Assembly (NCBI GenBank): GCA_050011155.1
Contig: JBEKJP010000023.1
Span: 1 to 64,000, forward strand
Direction of reading: 5' to 3'
Length of the DNA stretch: 64,000 bases
Source of the DNA: Palsa-504 sp050011155
GTDB taxonomy: Bacteria > Actinomycetota > Actinomycetes > Streptosporangiales > Streptosporangiaceae
Positions within the stretch are counted from its first letter, which is position 1; the number at the start of each line of letters is the position of its first letter. This document shows, piece by piece, positions 51,894-61,730 of this stretch. The position numbers and the translations under genes were made by a program. The notes under the pieces were generated by a model. That model was not told the DNA's origin. It was given only the letters and a program-made list of their open reading frames with translations, and made no database searches.

Positions 51894-52364
51894 CTACTCG
51901 AGATGCCTTCGAGCCGCGAAGAAGTCACGGAGCAGGGCGCCGCACTCGTCGGCGAGCATCCCGCCGATGACCTCCGGGTGGTGGTTCAGGCGGGCGTCCC
52001 GCAGCAGTTCCCACAGCGACCCGGCCGCCCCGGCCTTGGGATCGTCGGCCCCGTAGACCAGCCGGTCTAGCCGGGCCGCGGTCACCGCGCCGGCGCACAT
52101 CGGGCACGGCTCGAGGGTGACCACGAGCGTCAGCCCGGTCAGCCGCCAGCGGCCCAGGGCCCGGGCCGCCTGCCTGATCGCCACGATCTCCGCGTGCGCG
52201 GTCGGATCGTGGTCCGCTTCCCTGCGGTTGCGGCCGCGCGCGACGACCGTCCCCGTCTCGTCCAGGATCACGGCGCCGACCGGGATGTCCTCCGGCATGG
52301 CCGCGGCCGCCTCTGTCAGCGCGAGCCGCATGGCCGGCTCGAAGGAGGCGGTGTAACCGGTCAC
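51894..52364 (-). CDS. tRNA-specific adenosine deaminase TadA
   Basis: A 156-residue zinc deaminase that converts A34 to inosine in tRNA-Arg(ACG). The zinc and proton-shuttle motif DPTAHAEIVAIRQA and the Cys pair EPCPMCAGAV are intact, and IPVGAVILDETG is typical of TadA. It starts with GTG 5 bp after its associated gene and lies next to a tRNA-Ser gene, the standard actinobacterial layout. Confidence 0.95.
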   Translation of the reverse strand: MTGYTASFEPAMRLALTEAAAAMPEDIPVGAVILDETGTVVARGRNRREADHDPTAHAEIVAIRQAARALGRWRLTGLTLVVTLEPCPMCAGAVTAARLDRLVYGADDPKAGAAGSLWELLRDARLNHHPEVIGGMLADECGALLRDFFAARRHLE

Positions 52365-52369
52365 GACGG

Positions 52370-52867
52370 CTACGAGCCGAGCGCCCTATCGAGGGCGCCG
52401 TCCACCGCGTCGCCGAACCTGAGCCGCTCGGCCAGCAGGGCGACGGCGTCCTCCGGGTACAGGTCGAGGTCGGCCGAGACGGCGCCGAGCTCCATCTCGT
52501 CAAGACCGAGGTCCGCGAAGATGGACATGTCCCCGGCCGGGAGCACCTGGTCCAGTTCGTCGTCCGCCGGCACCGGGATGTCCAGGGCCTCGAGCACCTG
52601 GCGGGCCAGCGGATACTCCACCGCCGCGGTGAGGTCGGAGAGGAACAGCGACTCCTCCTCGCCGACGACCCGGATCGCGACCCAGAAGTCATCGCCCACC
52701 CCGGCGAAGCCGATGGTGCCCCCCATGCTCGGCTGCCTGCGCAGCGCATGGAGGAAGTCGTCCAGGTCAGCGGTCACCGAGGTCGGCAGGACGTCCGCCT
52801 CCCACAGGTCCTCTTCCCGGTAGACGATGACCGCGAAATCAGTCTCACCCACGTCTGTCACCGTCAT
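52370..52867 (-). CDS. tRNA adenosine deaminase-associated protein
   Basis: A 165-residue acidic protein always found beside tadA in actinobacteria. Seen: DFAVIVYREEDLWEADVLPT, LHALRRQPSMGGTIGFAGVG and FWVAIRVVGEEESLFLSDLT. Exact role unknown; a partner or chaperone of TadA is inferred from the constant association. ATG start with a weak upstream GGTGAGATGACG context. Confidence 0.88.
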   Translation of the reverse strand: MTVTDVGETDFAVIVYREEDLWEADVLPTSVTADLDDFLHALRRQPSMGGTIGFAGVGDDFWVAIRVVGEEESLFLSDLTAAVEYPLARQVLEALDIPVPADDELDQVLPAGDMSIFADLGLDEMELGAVSADLDLYPEDAVALLAERLRFGDAVDGALDRALGS

Positions 52868-53155
52868 CTCACCAGCATGCTCTGCACGGGAGGAATGCTG
52901 TCAGATGAGCGGTCTCTTCGGCGGCAAAATCCCCGATCAGGGCCATGCCGACGGGATCCGGGCCGCGAGGCCGGCGGGATGGTCCTGTCTGGTGACACAC
53001 TGTTCTCATCGATGGGGCATACTGAAGACACAGGGTGGGCATACTCCCCCCGACGGGCAGCTTCACCCCGTTAGCGTTGGCCGGCGCACCGGTACAAGCT
53101 AACATTAAGTTCTCTGGCAAGCAGGACAAGTCCCAGCAACCCAGTGGGAGTCGAC

Positions 53156-53311
53156 GTGAATCTTAAATCCATCCTCGGATGGCTTGCTATCGCGTTCGTC
53201 GTGTGGTGGGTGATCGAGCAGCCTACGGGCGCCGCCCACGTCGTTCACAACATCGCCACCTTCCTGACCTCGTTGGCTCACGGGCTTTCCAACTTCTTCG
53301 CTTCGATCTGA
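53156..53311 (+). CDS. Small single-span membrane protein
   Basis: A 51-residue gene too short for routine calling. The product has one membrane segment (SILGWLAIAFVVWWVI, about 5-20) followed by a short amphipathic part (HVVHNIATFLTSLAHGLSNF). It matches a small conserved actinobacterial family as I recall it. GGGAG lies about 7 nt before the GTG. It is 13 bp upstream of the PH-domain gene and probably works with it. Confidence 0.75.
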   Translation: MNLKSILGWLAIAFVVWWVIEQPTGAAHVVHNIATFLTSLAHGLSNFFASI

Positions 53312-53324
53312 GGTCGGGCGCGAG

Positions 53325-53852
53325 ATGAGGCTGGTCCCGAACACCGATACGGTTCCTGCCTCGGTAAACAGGTACCTCCTACCTCACGAGCGCCAGGTCA
53401 TCACGGTCCACCAGCACCCAGCCGTTCTTATCAGACCTATTTTCGAAGTTCTCATCGGACTAGCTATTGCCGGATGGCTGACGACGGTTTTCGCCAAGCA
53501 TAACGGCATAGCCGTCCTCATCATCTGGCTCCTGTGGGGCATTGTTTTCCTACGCTTGGTCGTCAAGGTCATCGAATGGGGCGAAACTTATTTCGTCGTC
53601 ACCTCGCAGCGATTCCTGCTCGCGACCGGGCTGGTGACCCACAAGGTGAACATGATGCCGCTCAGCAAGGTGACGGACATGAGCTTCCAGCGGTCCGCGA
53701 TGGGCCGGATCCTCGGTTACGGGGAGTTCATCCTGGAGTCCGCGGGACAGGACCAGGCCCTCAACAAGGTCGACCACCTGCCCTACCCGGAGCAGCTCTA
53801 CCTCGAGGTCTGCGGCCTGATCTTCAAAGACACCGGCGACGGCGGCGATTAA
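53325..53852 (+). CDS. PH-domain (YdbT/bPH2-like) membrane protein
   Basis: A 175-residue protein with two membrane segments (about 34-55 and 60-82) followed by a bacterial PH domain: ETYFVVTSQRFLLATGLVTH, MMPLSKVTDMSFQRSAMGRI, LGYGEFILESAGQDQALNKV. These proteins are conserved in actinobacteria but functionally undefined. It follows the small membrane protein gene closely; ATG follows GAGGTCGGGCGCGAG. Confidence 0.88.
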   Translation: MRLVPNTDTVPASVNRYLLPHERQVITVHQHPAVLIRPIFEVLIGLAIAGWLTTVFAKHNGIAVLIIWLLWGIVFLRLVVKVIEWGETYFVVTSQRFLLATGLVTHKVNMMPLSKVTDMSFQRSAMGRILGYGEFILESAGQDQALNKVDHLPYPEQLYLEVCGLIFKDTGDGGD

Positions 53853-54204
53853 AGGGTTAGCAGGACGACTCCGACCGCGGCTAGGAGCAGGCCGGTGCGC
53901 CGCGCGAAACCGCCACCGGCCACAGCACGCCGGACTGCCCGGCGTTCCGCAGGCACAGGAAGAACAGGCCGAAGCCGACCCCGCCCGCGGCGCCGTACCC
54001 CAGCCCGAGCAGGCGGCTGGTGGCCGGGCGTGAACGAGCCTCGTTCGGCCCCCTGGTGTCTTGATCTTCCGGGTCTTCTGGTCTGGCCGACGGCATGCTG
54101 ACCGCCGCGATGGCGGCCAGGCAGAGCAGGCCGCCGACGGCCATCGAGGCGGTGAGGCGCTCGCCGCCGGCCACCCGGGAGATGATCTGGGTCGAGTCGG
54201 GCAC
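53849..54204 (-). pseudogene. EamA/DMT transporter fragment
   Basis: The minus-strand translation RVAGGERLTASMAVGGLLCL then AAIAAVSMPSAR and LGYGAAGGVGFGLFFLCLRN is the middle of an EamA-type drug/metabolite transporter. Near 53900 the frame shifts (continuing TGLLLAAVGVVLLTL), and both N- and C-terminal halves are missing. The 5' end stops where the cupin fragment on the other strand begins. Confidence 0.75.
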
Positions 54205-54355
54205 GGTGACGCTGACCGTGGCGGGCGAGCGCTATGCCGTGAGCCCGGGCCAGTGCGCCCGGTTCCCAGGCGGCCGCCCGCACCGGTACGACAACGAGGG
54301 CGATCAGCCGGCCCGGCTGACCATGGTGGTGGTCATTCCGCCGGTTGAAAGCTAG
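54175..54355 (+). pseudogene. Cupin domain fragment (XRE-cupin type)
   Basis: The frame reads REMIWVESGTVTLTVAGERY then AVSPGQCARFPGGRPHRYDN and ends at 54355. This is the C-terminal cupin of HTH-cupin regulators; the DNA-binding half is absent. It meets the truncated transporter head-on at about 54175-54200, so one deletion may have removed parts of both. Confidence 0.7.
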
Positions 54356-55402
54356 CTAGAGGACGGCTGGGCGGACCGGCTGCGCCTGGCTGACCAGCCA
54401 GTCGCGGGCGGCGTAGGCCGAGCCGCGGGCCCCGGCCATGTCCAGGTCGGGCACCAGCGAGATCTCCGCCACCCGGGCCTGCTCCTCGCGCAGCACGGTG
54501 TGCGCGCGCACCTCGGCGAAGAACCAGTCGCGGAAGTGCGGCGCGGCCTCGACCACGCCGCCGCCGAGGAAATACGCGTCGGGGTCGAGGAAGTTCGCGG
54601 CCATGGTGAACAGCCGGCCGATGGCCATCGCCTGCTGCCGGAAGATGGCCAGCGCCAGCTCGTCGCCGTCCTCGGCGAACTTGCGAACCAGCTTGGCCGC
54701 GGCCGTGATCGGCAGGCCGGCCAGCTCGTGATCCGGGTGCTGGCTGAGCCAGTAGGGCAGCAGGTTGTTCTGGATGCCGGTAAGCGAGGCCACGCTCTCC
54801 GCGTCGCCCGACTGGCCGCAGTTGCACGCGGGCATCGGCTGGCCCTCGGCGAGCAGGCCGTCGAGCGGGATCGGCACGTGCCCGAGCTCCCCCGCCATCC
54901 CGGCCGCGCCCTTGATGACCTGCCCGGCGTGGATGATCCCGCCGCCGAGGCCGGTGCCGATGATCGCGGCCACCGAGTCGCGCCGCCCGGACTCCGGGCC
55001 GAACCGCACGTGGTGCGCGTACAGCGCGGCCGAGTTCCCGTCGTTGTTATAGATCACGGTAAGCCCGAGCCGCTCGGCCAGCGCGCCCCGGATGTCGAAG
55101 CCGCGCCAGCCCGCGTGACCGAAGTTGGTCGCCCCCTTGGACGAGATGACGCCGTCCGCGCTGGCCGGGCCCGGCGTGTCCAGGCCCACCGCCCGCACCG
55201 CCGACAGCGGCACGCTGGCCAGCCCGAGCACCTGCTCCACGGACAGGACCAGCGCCCGCAGCGCCTTGTCCGGGCCCTCCCGGACCTCGCTGGGCACCTC
55301 GGCCATCCGGTCGAGAAGGAACCGGCCGCTGGAGTCGAGGATGGTCCCGTTGTTCGTGGTGCCGCCGTTATCCAGGCCGACGACCACCCAGTCGACTGGC
55401 AT
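54356..55402 (-). CDS. ROK-family sugar kinase-like protein
   Basis: A 348-residue ROK protein without the HTH domain, so a kinase rather than a repressor. ATP-binding GLDNGGTTNNGTILD, catalytic NNDGNSAALYAHH, GTGLGGGIIHAGQVIKG and GELGHVPI are visible. The ROK zinc motif is altered: CNCGQSGDAE replaces CxCGxxGCxE, so the third Cys is Asp. GAGGAGG precedes the ATG. Glucose or another hexose is the likely substrate. Confidence 0.88.
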   Translation of the reverse strand: MPVDWVVVGLDNGGTTNNGTILDSSGRFLLDRMAEVPSEVREGPDKALRALVLSVEQVLGLASVPLSAVRAVGLDTPGPASADGVISSKGATNFGHAGWRGFDIRGALAERLGLTVIYNNDGNSAALYAHHVRFGPESGRRDSVAAIIGTGLGGGIIHAGQVIKGAAGMAGELGHVPIPLDGLLAEGQPMPACNCGQSGDAESVASLTGIQNNLLPYWLSQHPDHELAGLPITAAAKLVRKFAEDGDELALAIFRQQAMAIGRLFTMAANFLDPDAYFLGGGVVEAAPHFRDWFFAEVRAHTVLREEQARVAEISLVPDLDMAGARGSAYAARDWLVSQAQPVRPAVL

Positions 55403-55467
55403 GCGTCCTCCTCGTCCCGCCGCTCAGGCACGCTTAGTCTAGGTAAATGCACTAGCAAAGAGCAATA

Positions 55468-56283
55468 TCAGCCGATGGCCTGCTCGCGGCGCTGGCGCAC
55501 CACCTCGAACAGGACGACGCCGGTGGCCACGGCCAGGTTGAGGGACTCGGCGGTGCCGGTCATCGGGATGCTGACCTGGAGGCGGCCGCGGCGCAGGTCG
55601 GCGTCGGCCAGGCCCGGGCCCTCGCTGCCCATCATCACCACCAGCGGATCCGGGTACCGCGCCTCCCATACGCTCTGCGTGGCTCTCGCCGACGTGGTGG
55701 CGACGGCGAGGTCACGTTCGTCGGCCCAGGCGAAGAACTCGTCGCTGCCCCCCGCGCGGGCTACCGGCACGCTGAAGATCGCCCCCATGCTCGCCTTGAT
55801 CGCGACCGGGTCGTACGGGTCGGCCGTGGGACCGACGAGGATCACCGCCCGGGCGCCGGCCGCGTCGGCCGTCCTGATGACGGTGCCGAGGTTGCCGGGG
55901 CTCGCGATCTCGTGCAAGGCGACGAACGTCGTGCCCGGCGTGGCGGCCAGGTCCGCGAGCGGGGTCAGCCGCTGGCCCACGATCGCGGCCAGCCCGGCCG
56001 CGCCGTCGCGGTCGGACAGGCGCTGGAACAGCTCGCCGCTGAGCCGGACCACGCGGACCCCGCGACGTTCGGCGTCCAGGACCATCTCGACGGCGGGCGG
56101 GGAGCGGAGCAGGTCCGGCGCGTAGACGAGCGCCTCGATGGGCGCGCCCGCCTCCACCGCCTGCCACACCGGCTGGATGCCCTCGGCCAGCGTCACCCCC
56201 TCGCGCTGCCGGAACTTACGGTTCGCGAGCAGCCGCATCCGCTTCACGGTGGGGTTCGCGGCGCTCGTCACCACGTCGGTCAT
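55468..56283 (-). CDS. SpoU/TrmH-family RNA 2'-O-methyltransferase
   Basis: A 271-residue SPOUT enzyme. The N-terminal substrate-binding domain (TSAANPTVKRMRLLANRKFR) is followed by the knotted catalytic domain with SPGNLGTVIRTADAAGA, VVMMGSEGPGLADADL and IPMTGTAESLNLAVATGVVL. It methylates a ribose in rRNA or tRNA; the site cannot be told. Its ATG overlaps a 17-bp tandem duplication (56281-56312). Confidence 0.93.
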   Translation of the reverse strand: MTDVVTSAANPTVKRMRLLANRKFRQREGVTLAEGIQPVWQAVEAGAPIEALVYAPDLLRSPPAVEMVLDAERRGVRVVRLSGELFQRLSDRDGAAGLAAIVGQRLTPLADLAATPGTTFVALHEIASPGNLGTVIRTADAAGARAVILVGPTADPYDPVAIKASMGAIFSVPVARAGGSDEFFAWADERDLAVATTSARATQSVWEARYPDPLVVMMGSEGPGLADADLRRGRLQVSIPMTGTAESLNLAVATGVVLFEVVRQRREQAIG

Positions 56284-56312
56284 GACAGGGACCAGATCAT
56301 GACAGGGACCAG
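56281..56312. repeat. Tandem duplication at a gene junction
   Basis: CATGACAGGGACCAG is repeated with a 17-bp period (56281-56295 and 56298-56312). One copy contains the SpoU start codon, the other the stop of the upstream gene. A single copy would have given an ATGA stop/start overlap between the two genes. Confidence 0.9.
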
Positions 56313-56644
56313 CCGCCGACGGGGTAGCCCACGGACCGCAGGTACTCGCGGGCCTGCGCCACGGCGGCGTCGACGCCCGCCAGGTGCAGGCCCACGATGT
56401 AGTCGTCCGGATTCCCCCGGCCGTCGGTGTCGTAGCTCAGCACCCAGCCTTTCCGCCAGCCGCGGCCGAGCGGGTACCGCTCGTGCCAGACCAGCATCGG
56501 GGTCCGCTTGCCGTCGAACACCACGTCGCCCGGGTCGAGGTCGTCGGAGAACAGGCGGCCGCCGGGGTCGGCCGGGACGATCACCCGGACGGCGGGCAGC
56601 TCCTCGTCGCGGAGCTGGCCGATCTCACCAGCCGGATGACCCAT
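56297..56644 (-). CDS. Conserved hypothetical protein
   Basis: A 115-residue soluble protein (MGHPAGEIGQLRDEELPAVR; VWHERYPLGRGWRKGWVLSY; IVGLHLAGVDAAVAQAREYL). I do not recognise its family. GGGAGAG lies 9 nt before the ATG at 56644. It is upstream of the methyltransferase gene in the same direction. Confidence 0.7.
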   Translation of the reverse strand: MGHPAGEIGQLRDEELPAVRVIVPADPGGRLFSDDLDPGDVVFDGKRTPMLVWHERYPLGRGWRKGWVLSYDTDGRGNPDDYIVGLHLAGVDAAVAQAREYLRSVGYPVGGWSLS

Positions 56645-57273
56645 ACCTAGATTCTCTCCCGACACCGACGGGCTTGGACCGCAGCCAGGAAACCAGAACC
56701 GCAGCCCGCTGGCAAGCGGGTAGCCACCGCTGCCGACCCTCGTCATCATCGATTTCACGCACCCGCAGCCGTTCACTCACCCGGCCAGTCGTGCTTTTCC
56801 TGGACCGGGGCGTTAGGTGACCCAGAACCTGCTGGCCGGCTGGTAGGTCAGGTACCCCGGTAGCCGTCCGCCGTCAGGCAGGATAGGACGGCCCCGGGCT
56901 GTGCAACCCTTAGCGCTTGTACACGAGTGATTCCTGGTGGTCATATCCGAATTGCACGAGAAGTGGCATCCGGCCACCGGGAAAAGCAGCCCGATGGCTC
57001 GGGCAGCGTCGGGTCCGGCGCCCCTAGCCGCCGCGAGACGTGGCCATGCAAGTCCTCTGACCAGGGAAATAAGCCCAGCGTGACCTATCGGCGTGCTTGC
57101 ACCGCCACCGCCACCGCCGCTCGCGCAGCTCGTGGAAGGTCATTTCACCGCAGCCGCCGAACCCTGGCGTCAAGCTCGCGCATGATCTGTTCGATGATAT
57201 TTTTATTTTTTTAGAAAATTAGCTAGCCCGAATAAGTCGGTTGCTGGAAATTATCCAAGCAAAGGAATGACAA
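56645..57273. other. Intergenic region before the glycosidase gene
   Basis: About 630 bp without a supportable gene. GC falls sharply near 57195-57250 (a run of T and A), where the glycosidase promoter probably lies. AAGGA at 57262-57266 is its ribosome site. Nothing else is recognised. Confidence 0.5.
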
Positions 57274-59016
<1,743 letters not shown>

Positions 59017-59082
59017 TTTATACCGAACGGGCTTGGTGCCGTGCGCCGGCTGATGGCTGACCGGCCCGGCCCGGGCTCGGGG

Positions 59083-59126
59083 GGGCCGCGCGGGGCCGGA
59101 ATCGACCGGGACCGCGCGGCCCTTTT
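59083..59126 (+). terminator. Intrinsic terminator after glycosidase gene
   Basis: GGGCCGCGCGG (59083-59093) pairs perfectly with CCGCGCGGCCC (59112-59122), followed by TTTT. The 18-nt loop contains a further small pairing. Confidence 0.85.
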
Positions 59127-59166
59127 GTGCGTGCCTCGTGCGTGCTCAGTGCGTGCGGACCGGCCG

Positions 59167-59192
59167 CGGGGCCCGCATGGCTGCGGGCCCCG
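59167..59192. terminator. Hairpin after DUF4232 gene
   Basis: CGGGGCCCGC and GCGGGCCCCG form a perfect 10-bp stem with a 6-nt loop. It lies 11 bp past the stop of the leftward DUF4232 gene. There is no T tract, so it is the stem-only kind. Confidence 0.65.
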
Positions 59193-59203
59193 CCCGGAAG
59201 TTG

Positions 59204-59746
59204 TTAGCTGCTCCCTCCTGGGATGCCGGTACCCGGCGTGATCGGGCCTACGTGCAGGAAAACCGGCCCCTTCTTCACCAGGGCGCCGAAGGAGAAGTCA
59301 ATATAGGTCGGCGTCTTCTGGTTCGGCGGGTAGATCCTGAGGGCGGTGGCCGCCGCGACCTTGAGGCCGCCGAAGTTGTAGACATCGGTGATCTGCAGCG
59401 TGGTGTGCGCGGTCGCGCCATTGGCGAGCGTCACGGTCACCGGGGCGGTGGTATGTTCCCAGCCCGCCGGGCTACCGAGCTGCCCGCTGGCGTTGACCGC
59501 CGAGACGCCGGGAAACCCGCGGATCGTGACGGTATGCCCGCTGACGTTGGTGAACTCCAGCGGGTAATACGTGCTGCCGGCCGCGCTCTCACCGGGGCCG
59601 ATACCGATCCAGACGCGCAGCCCAGCCGTCGTGGCTGGCGGCGGGGAAGTGGCGGCGGGAGCTGCGGATGCCGCGGTGAGCCCGAGGGCTGACAAGCCGA
59701 TGGCCGCGATGACCGCGGCGATGATTCTTATCCTCATGACAACCAT
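59204..59746 (-). CDS. Secreted DUF4232 protein
   Basis: A 180-residue exported protein: signal peptide (MRIRIIAAVIAAIGLSALGL, cleavage after ASA near 28), then a single beta-sandwich of the DUF4232 type (YYPLEFTNVSGHTVTIRGFP; GVSAVNASGQLGSPAGWEHT; VTVTLANGATAHTTLQITDV). Family function unknown; often envelope-associated in actinobacteria. AGGA lies 5 nt before the ATG at 59746; a second ATG three codons later is possible. Confidence 0.85.
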   Translation of the reverse strand: MVVMRIRIIAAVIAAIGLSALGLTAASAAPAATSPPPATTAGLRVWIGIGPGESAAGSTYYPLEFTNVSGHTVTIRGFPGVSAVNASGQLGSPAGWEHTTAPVTVTLANGATAHTTLQITDVYNFGGLKVAAATALRIYPPNQKTPTYIDFSFGALVKKGPVFLHVGPITPGTGIPGGSS

Positions 59747-60124
59747 CTTCTTCCTGTAATAATTATACCCCGGCGAGTAATCGCACCCTCATCACGTGAA
59801 ACTCAGGCCCCTTCCGGCCCGCCACTATTCAGCATCGTTCTGTTTGCTTTTCGTTGGTCGAAGGACACGACGCCGGTCGCTCGTCGTACAGCAGGCGTCC
59901 TGTTCGAAGAAGATGCAGTGAATAACATCTCAGGAAAGGCGATGAAGGCTATGGGGATTTATCGGCGGAATGACAACCCGTACCTTGCGGAGGAGAAATG
60001 GATGACCAGCGGCCAGCAGGCGATTCCCTGGCATTGACCGCACAGATTGCCGCCTATCAACAGCAGCAGTAACGATGCGATCACCTTCAATTATCGACAG
60101 CAAAGAAATCGAGTACCACGGCAG
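59747..60124. other. Intergenic region with one small frame
   Basis: About 380 bp, relatively AT-rich, with no recognisable gene apart from the short frame at 59998-60072. It includes the promoter region of the DUF4232 gene at the left. Confidence 0.45.
59998..60072 (+). CDS. Possible 24-residue peptide
   Basis: An ATG with GGAGGAG immediately upstream begins a 24-residue frame (MDDQRPAGDSLALTAQIAAY ending in four Gln). The ribosome site is the best in this region. Such a short, unrecognised frame could be chance or a small secreted/precursor peptide; an overlapping frame from 59942 uses the same bases differently. Confidence 0.25.
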   Translation: MDDQRPAGDSLALTAQIAAYQQQQ

Positions 60125-60779
60125 CTACGCGGGCGGAAGCGGTCCTATCGCACTTACTGACGGGAGGCATGCCGATGAACGGACCGAATGACAGCACCGC
60201 TCCGAAGCGTCCGCGCGGTGGTGGGCATCTTCCCGGCGATCGGCAAGCCAGTGCGGCGATCCCAGGTGCGCCTGCAGCCACTGGGTAGGATCGACACCGC
60301 CGAACATCGCCCGGTCGGCTCGGATGACCTCCCCGTAGTGCACCGGGACCAGGATCAGCAGCAGGTAGTCCGGTGACACCGAGATGCCGCGCCAGATCAT
60401 CACGCCCGATACCAGCAGCCGCCGCGGTGGTGGTGGTGGTGATGGCGGGGACGATGAGCGAGGCCAGGCAGCGGGGACCGGCGAGGTAGGGGAGCGTGCC
60501 GTCGGCGAGTTCGCCCGCTACCCGCAGGGCCTGCGGCTGCAGCGGGTACCGCGCGGGATCGAGGTGCTCCGCCGCCCGCCAGGACCAGGTGACGGTCCCG
60601 CTCGCGTCGACGGTCACGATCATCAGGTCGCCCGGTTCGAGCGCGGTCTCGGCGTCGGCCGCGCGGACCAGATCGGTCGCGATCGCCCCGCCGCATGGCC
60701 TGGTCGCCAGGTTTCTCTTGAACCGAGCCGCGGCTCCTGCGCCCCTCGGCTCCTGCGCGGCGGGGGATGATCGGTTCAT
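60125..60779 (-). pseudogene. Frameshifted unknown gene divergent from LysR
   Basis: The minus-strand frame from ATG 60779 reads IATDLVRAADAETALEPGDL, VTWSWRAAEHLDPARYPLQP and GIGRDDLARHLGV, then drops out. The neighbouring frame picks up exactly there: VSPDYLLLILVPVHYGEVIR and GVDPTQWLQAHLGSPHWLAD. One indel near 60390 would join both into a protein of about 210 residues with a possible helix-turn-helix (DLARHLGVSPDYLL). I do not recognise the family. Confidence 0.55.
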
Positions 60780-60802
60780 GAGCACGAAAGCTGGATCCTG
60801 AC

Positions 60803-61723
60803 ATGGCGGCACCGGCCGGGTACCGGGTGTCGGCGCTCGACATCCGCCGGCTGAGCCTGTTCCTCGCCGTGGTCGAGCACGACGGGTTCACTCGCGCCGC
60901 GCACGCGGTGCACATTTCCCAGCCCGCCCTGTCCCAGGCGATCGCCGAGCTGGAGGCCGAGCTCGGCGGCCCGCTGTTCCACCGGCTGGGCCGGACGGTG
61001 GAGCTGACCGACGCGGGGACGGCGCTGGTCGGCCCGGCCCGGGCGGTGCTGCGCGAGATCGACGCGGCCCGCCAGGTCACCGCCGAGGTCAACCAGCTGA
61101 GCCGGGGACGTCTTGACCTGTCCGCGCTGCCCACCCTGTCCACCGACCCGCTGCCCGCGCTGCTCGGCGCCTACCGGCAGGCCTACCCGGCGGTCACGGT
61201 GCACATTGCCTCGCCGGGCGATCCCGACGAGCTGGCCGAGCAGGTGCGGACCGGCGTCGCGGAGGTGGGCGTCACCGACGCCAGCCGGGCTGCCGACAAC
61301 CTGGTGACCGTCCCGTTCCGCAGGCAGCAGCTGGTCGCCGTGTTCCCGCCCGGCTCGGCCGCCCCGGCCGGCCCGCTGCGGCCGGGGAGCCTGGCCGGCG
61401 TCCCGCTGATCGTGACCCCTCCGGGCAGCTCCGGGCGCGGCCTGCTCGAGGCCGCCCTCGGCCGGGAAGGGCAGCGTCCCGTCGTCGCGATCGAGACGAG
61501 CCAGCGGGAGGCGATCCTCCCGCTGGTGCTGGCCGGCGCCGGCGCGGCGGTGATGCCCGAGGCGATCGCCGAGCTGGCCGCCGCGCGAGGGGCGGTGACG
61601 GTCCCGTTCGACCCGCCGATGGTGCGCGACCTGACGATCGTGCGCCGGCCTGGCGCGCCGACGCCGGCGGCCGCCGCGTTCCTCGCGGTAGCCGCCCGTC
61701 TCGCCACCCGCCCGGTACGGTGA
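60803..61723 (+). CDS. LysR-family transcriptional regulator
   Basis: A 306-residue LysR protein. Winged helix at residues about 12-70 (LSLFLAVVEHDGFTRAAHAV; ISQPALSQAIAELEAELGGP) and a substrate-binding domain after about 95 with two alpha/beta lobes. The inducer is unknown. It starts at ATG 60803; GTG at 60827 is a close alternative. It converges with the TauE-type exporter gene and lies near the persulfide dioxygenase-like gene, so control of sulfur metabolism is possible. Confidence 0.9.
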   Translation: MAAPAGYRVSALDIRRLSLFLAVVEHDGFTRAAHAVHISQPALSQAIAELEAELGGPLFHRLGRTVELTDAGTALVGPARAVLREIDAARQVTAEVNQLSRGRLDLSALPTLSTDPLPALLGAYRQAYPAVTVHIASPGDPDELAEQVRTGVAEVGVTDASRAADNLVTVPFRRQQLVAVFPPGSAAPAGPLRPGSLAGVPLIVTPPGSSGRGLLEAALGREGQRPVVAIETSQREAILPLVLAGAGAAVMPEAIAELAAARGAVTVPFDPPMVRDLTIVRRPGAPTPAAAAFLAVAARLATRPVR

Positions 61724-61730
61724 GCGGGGG

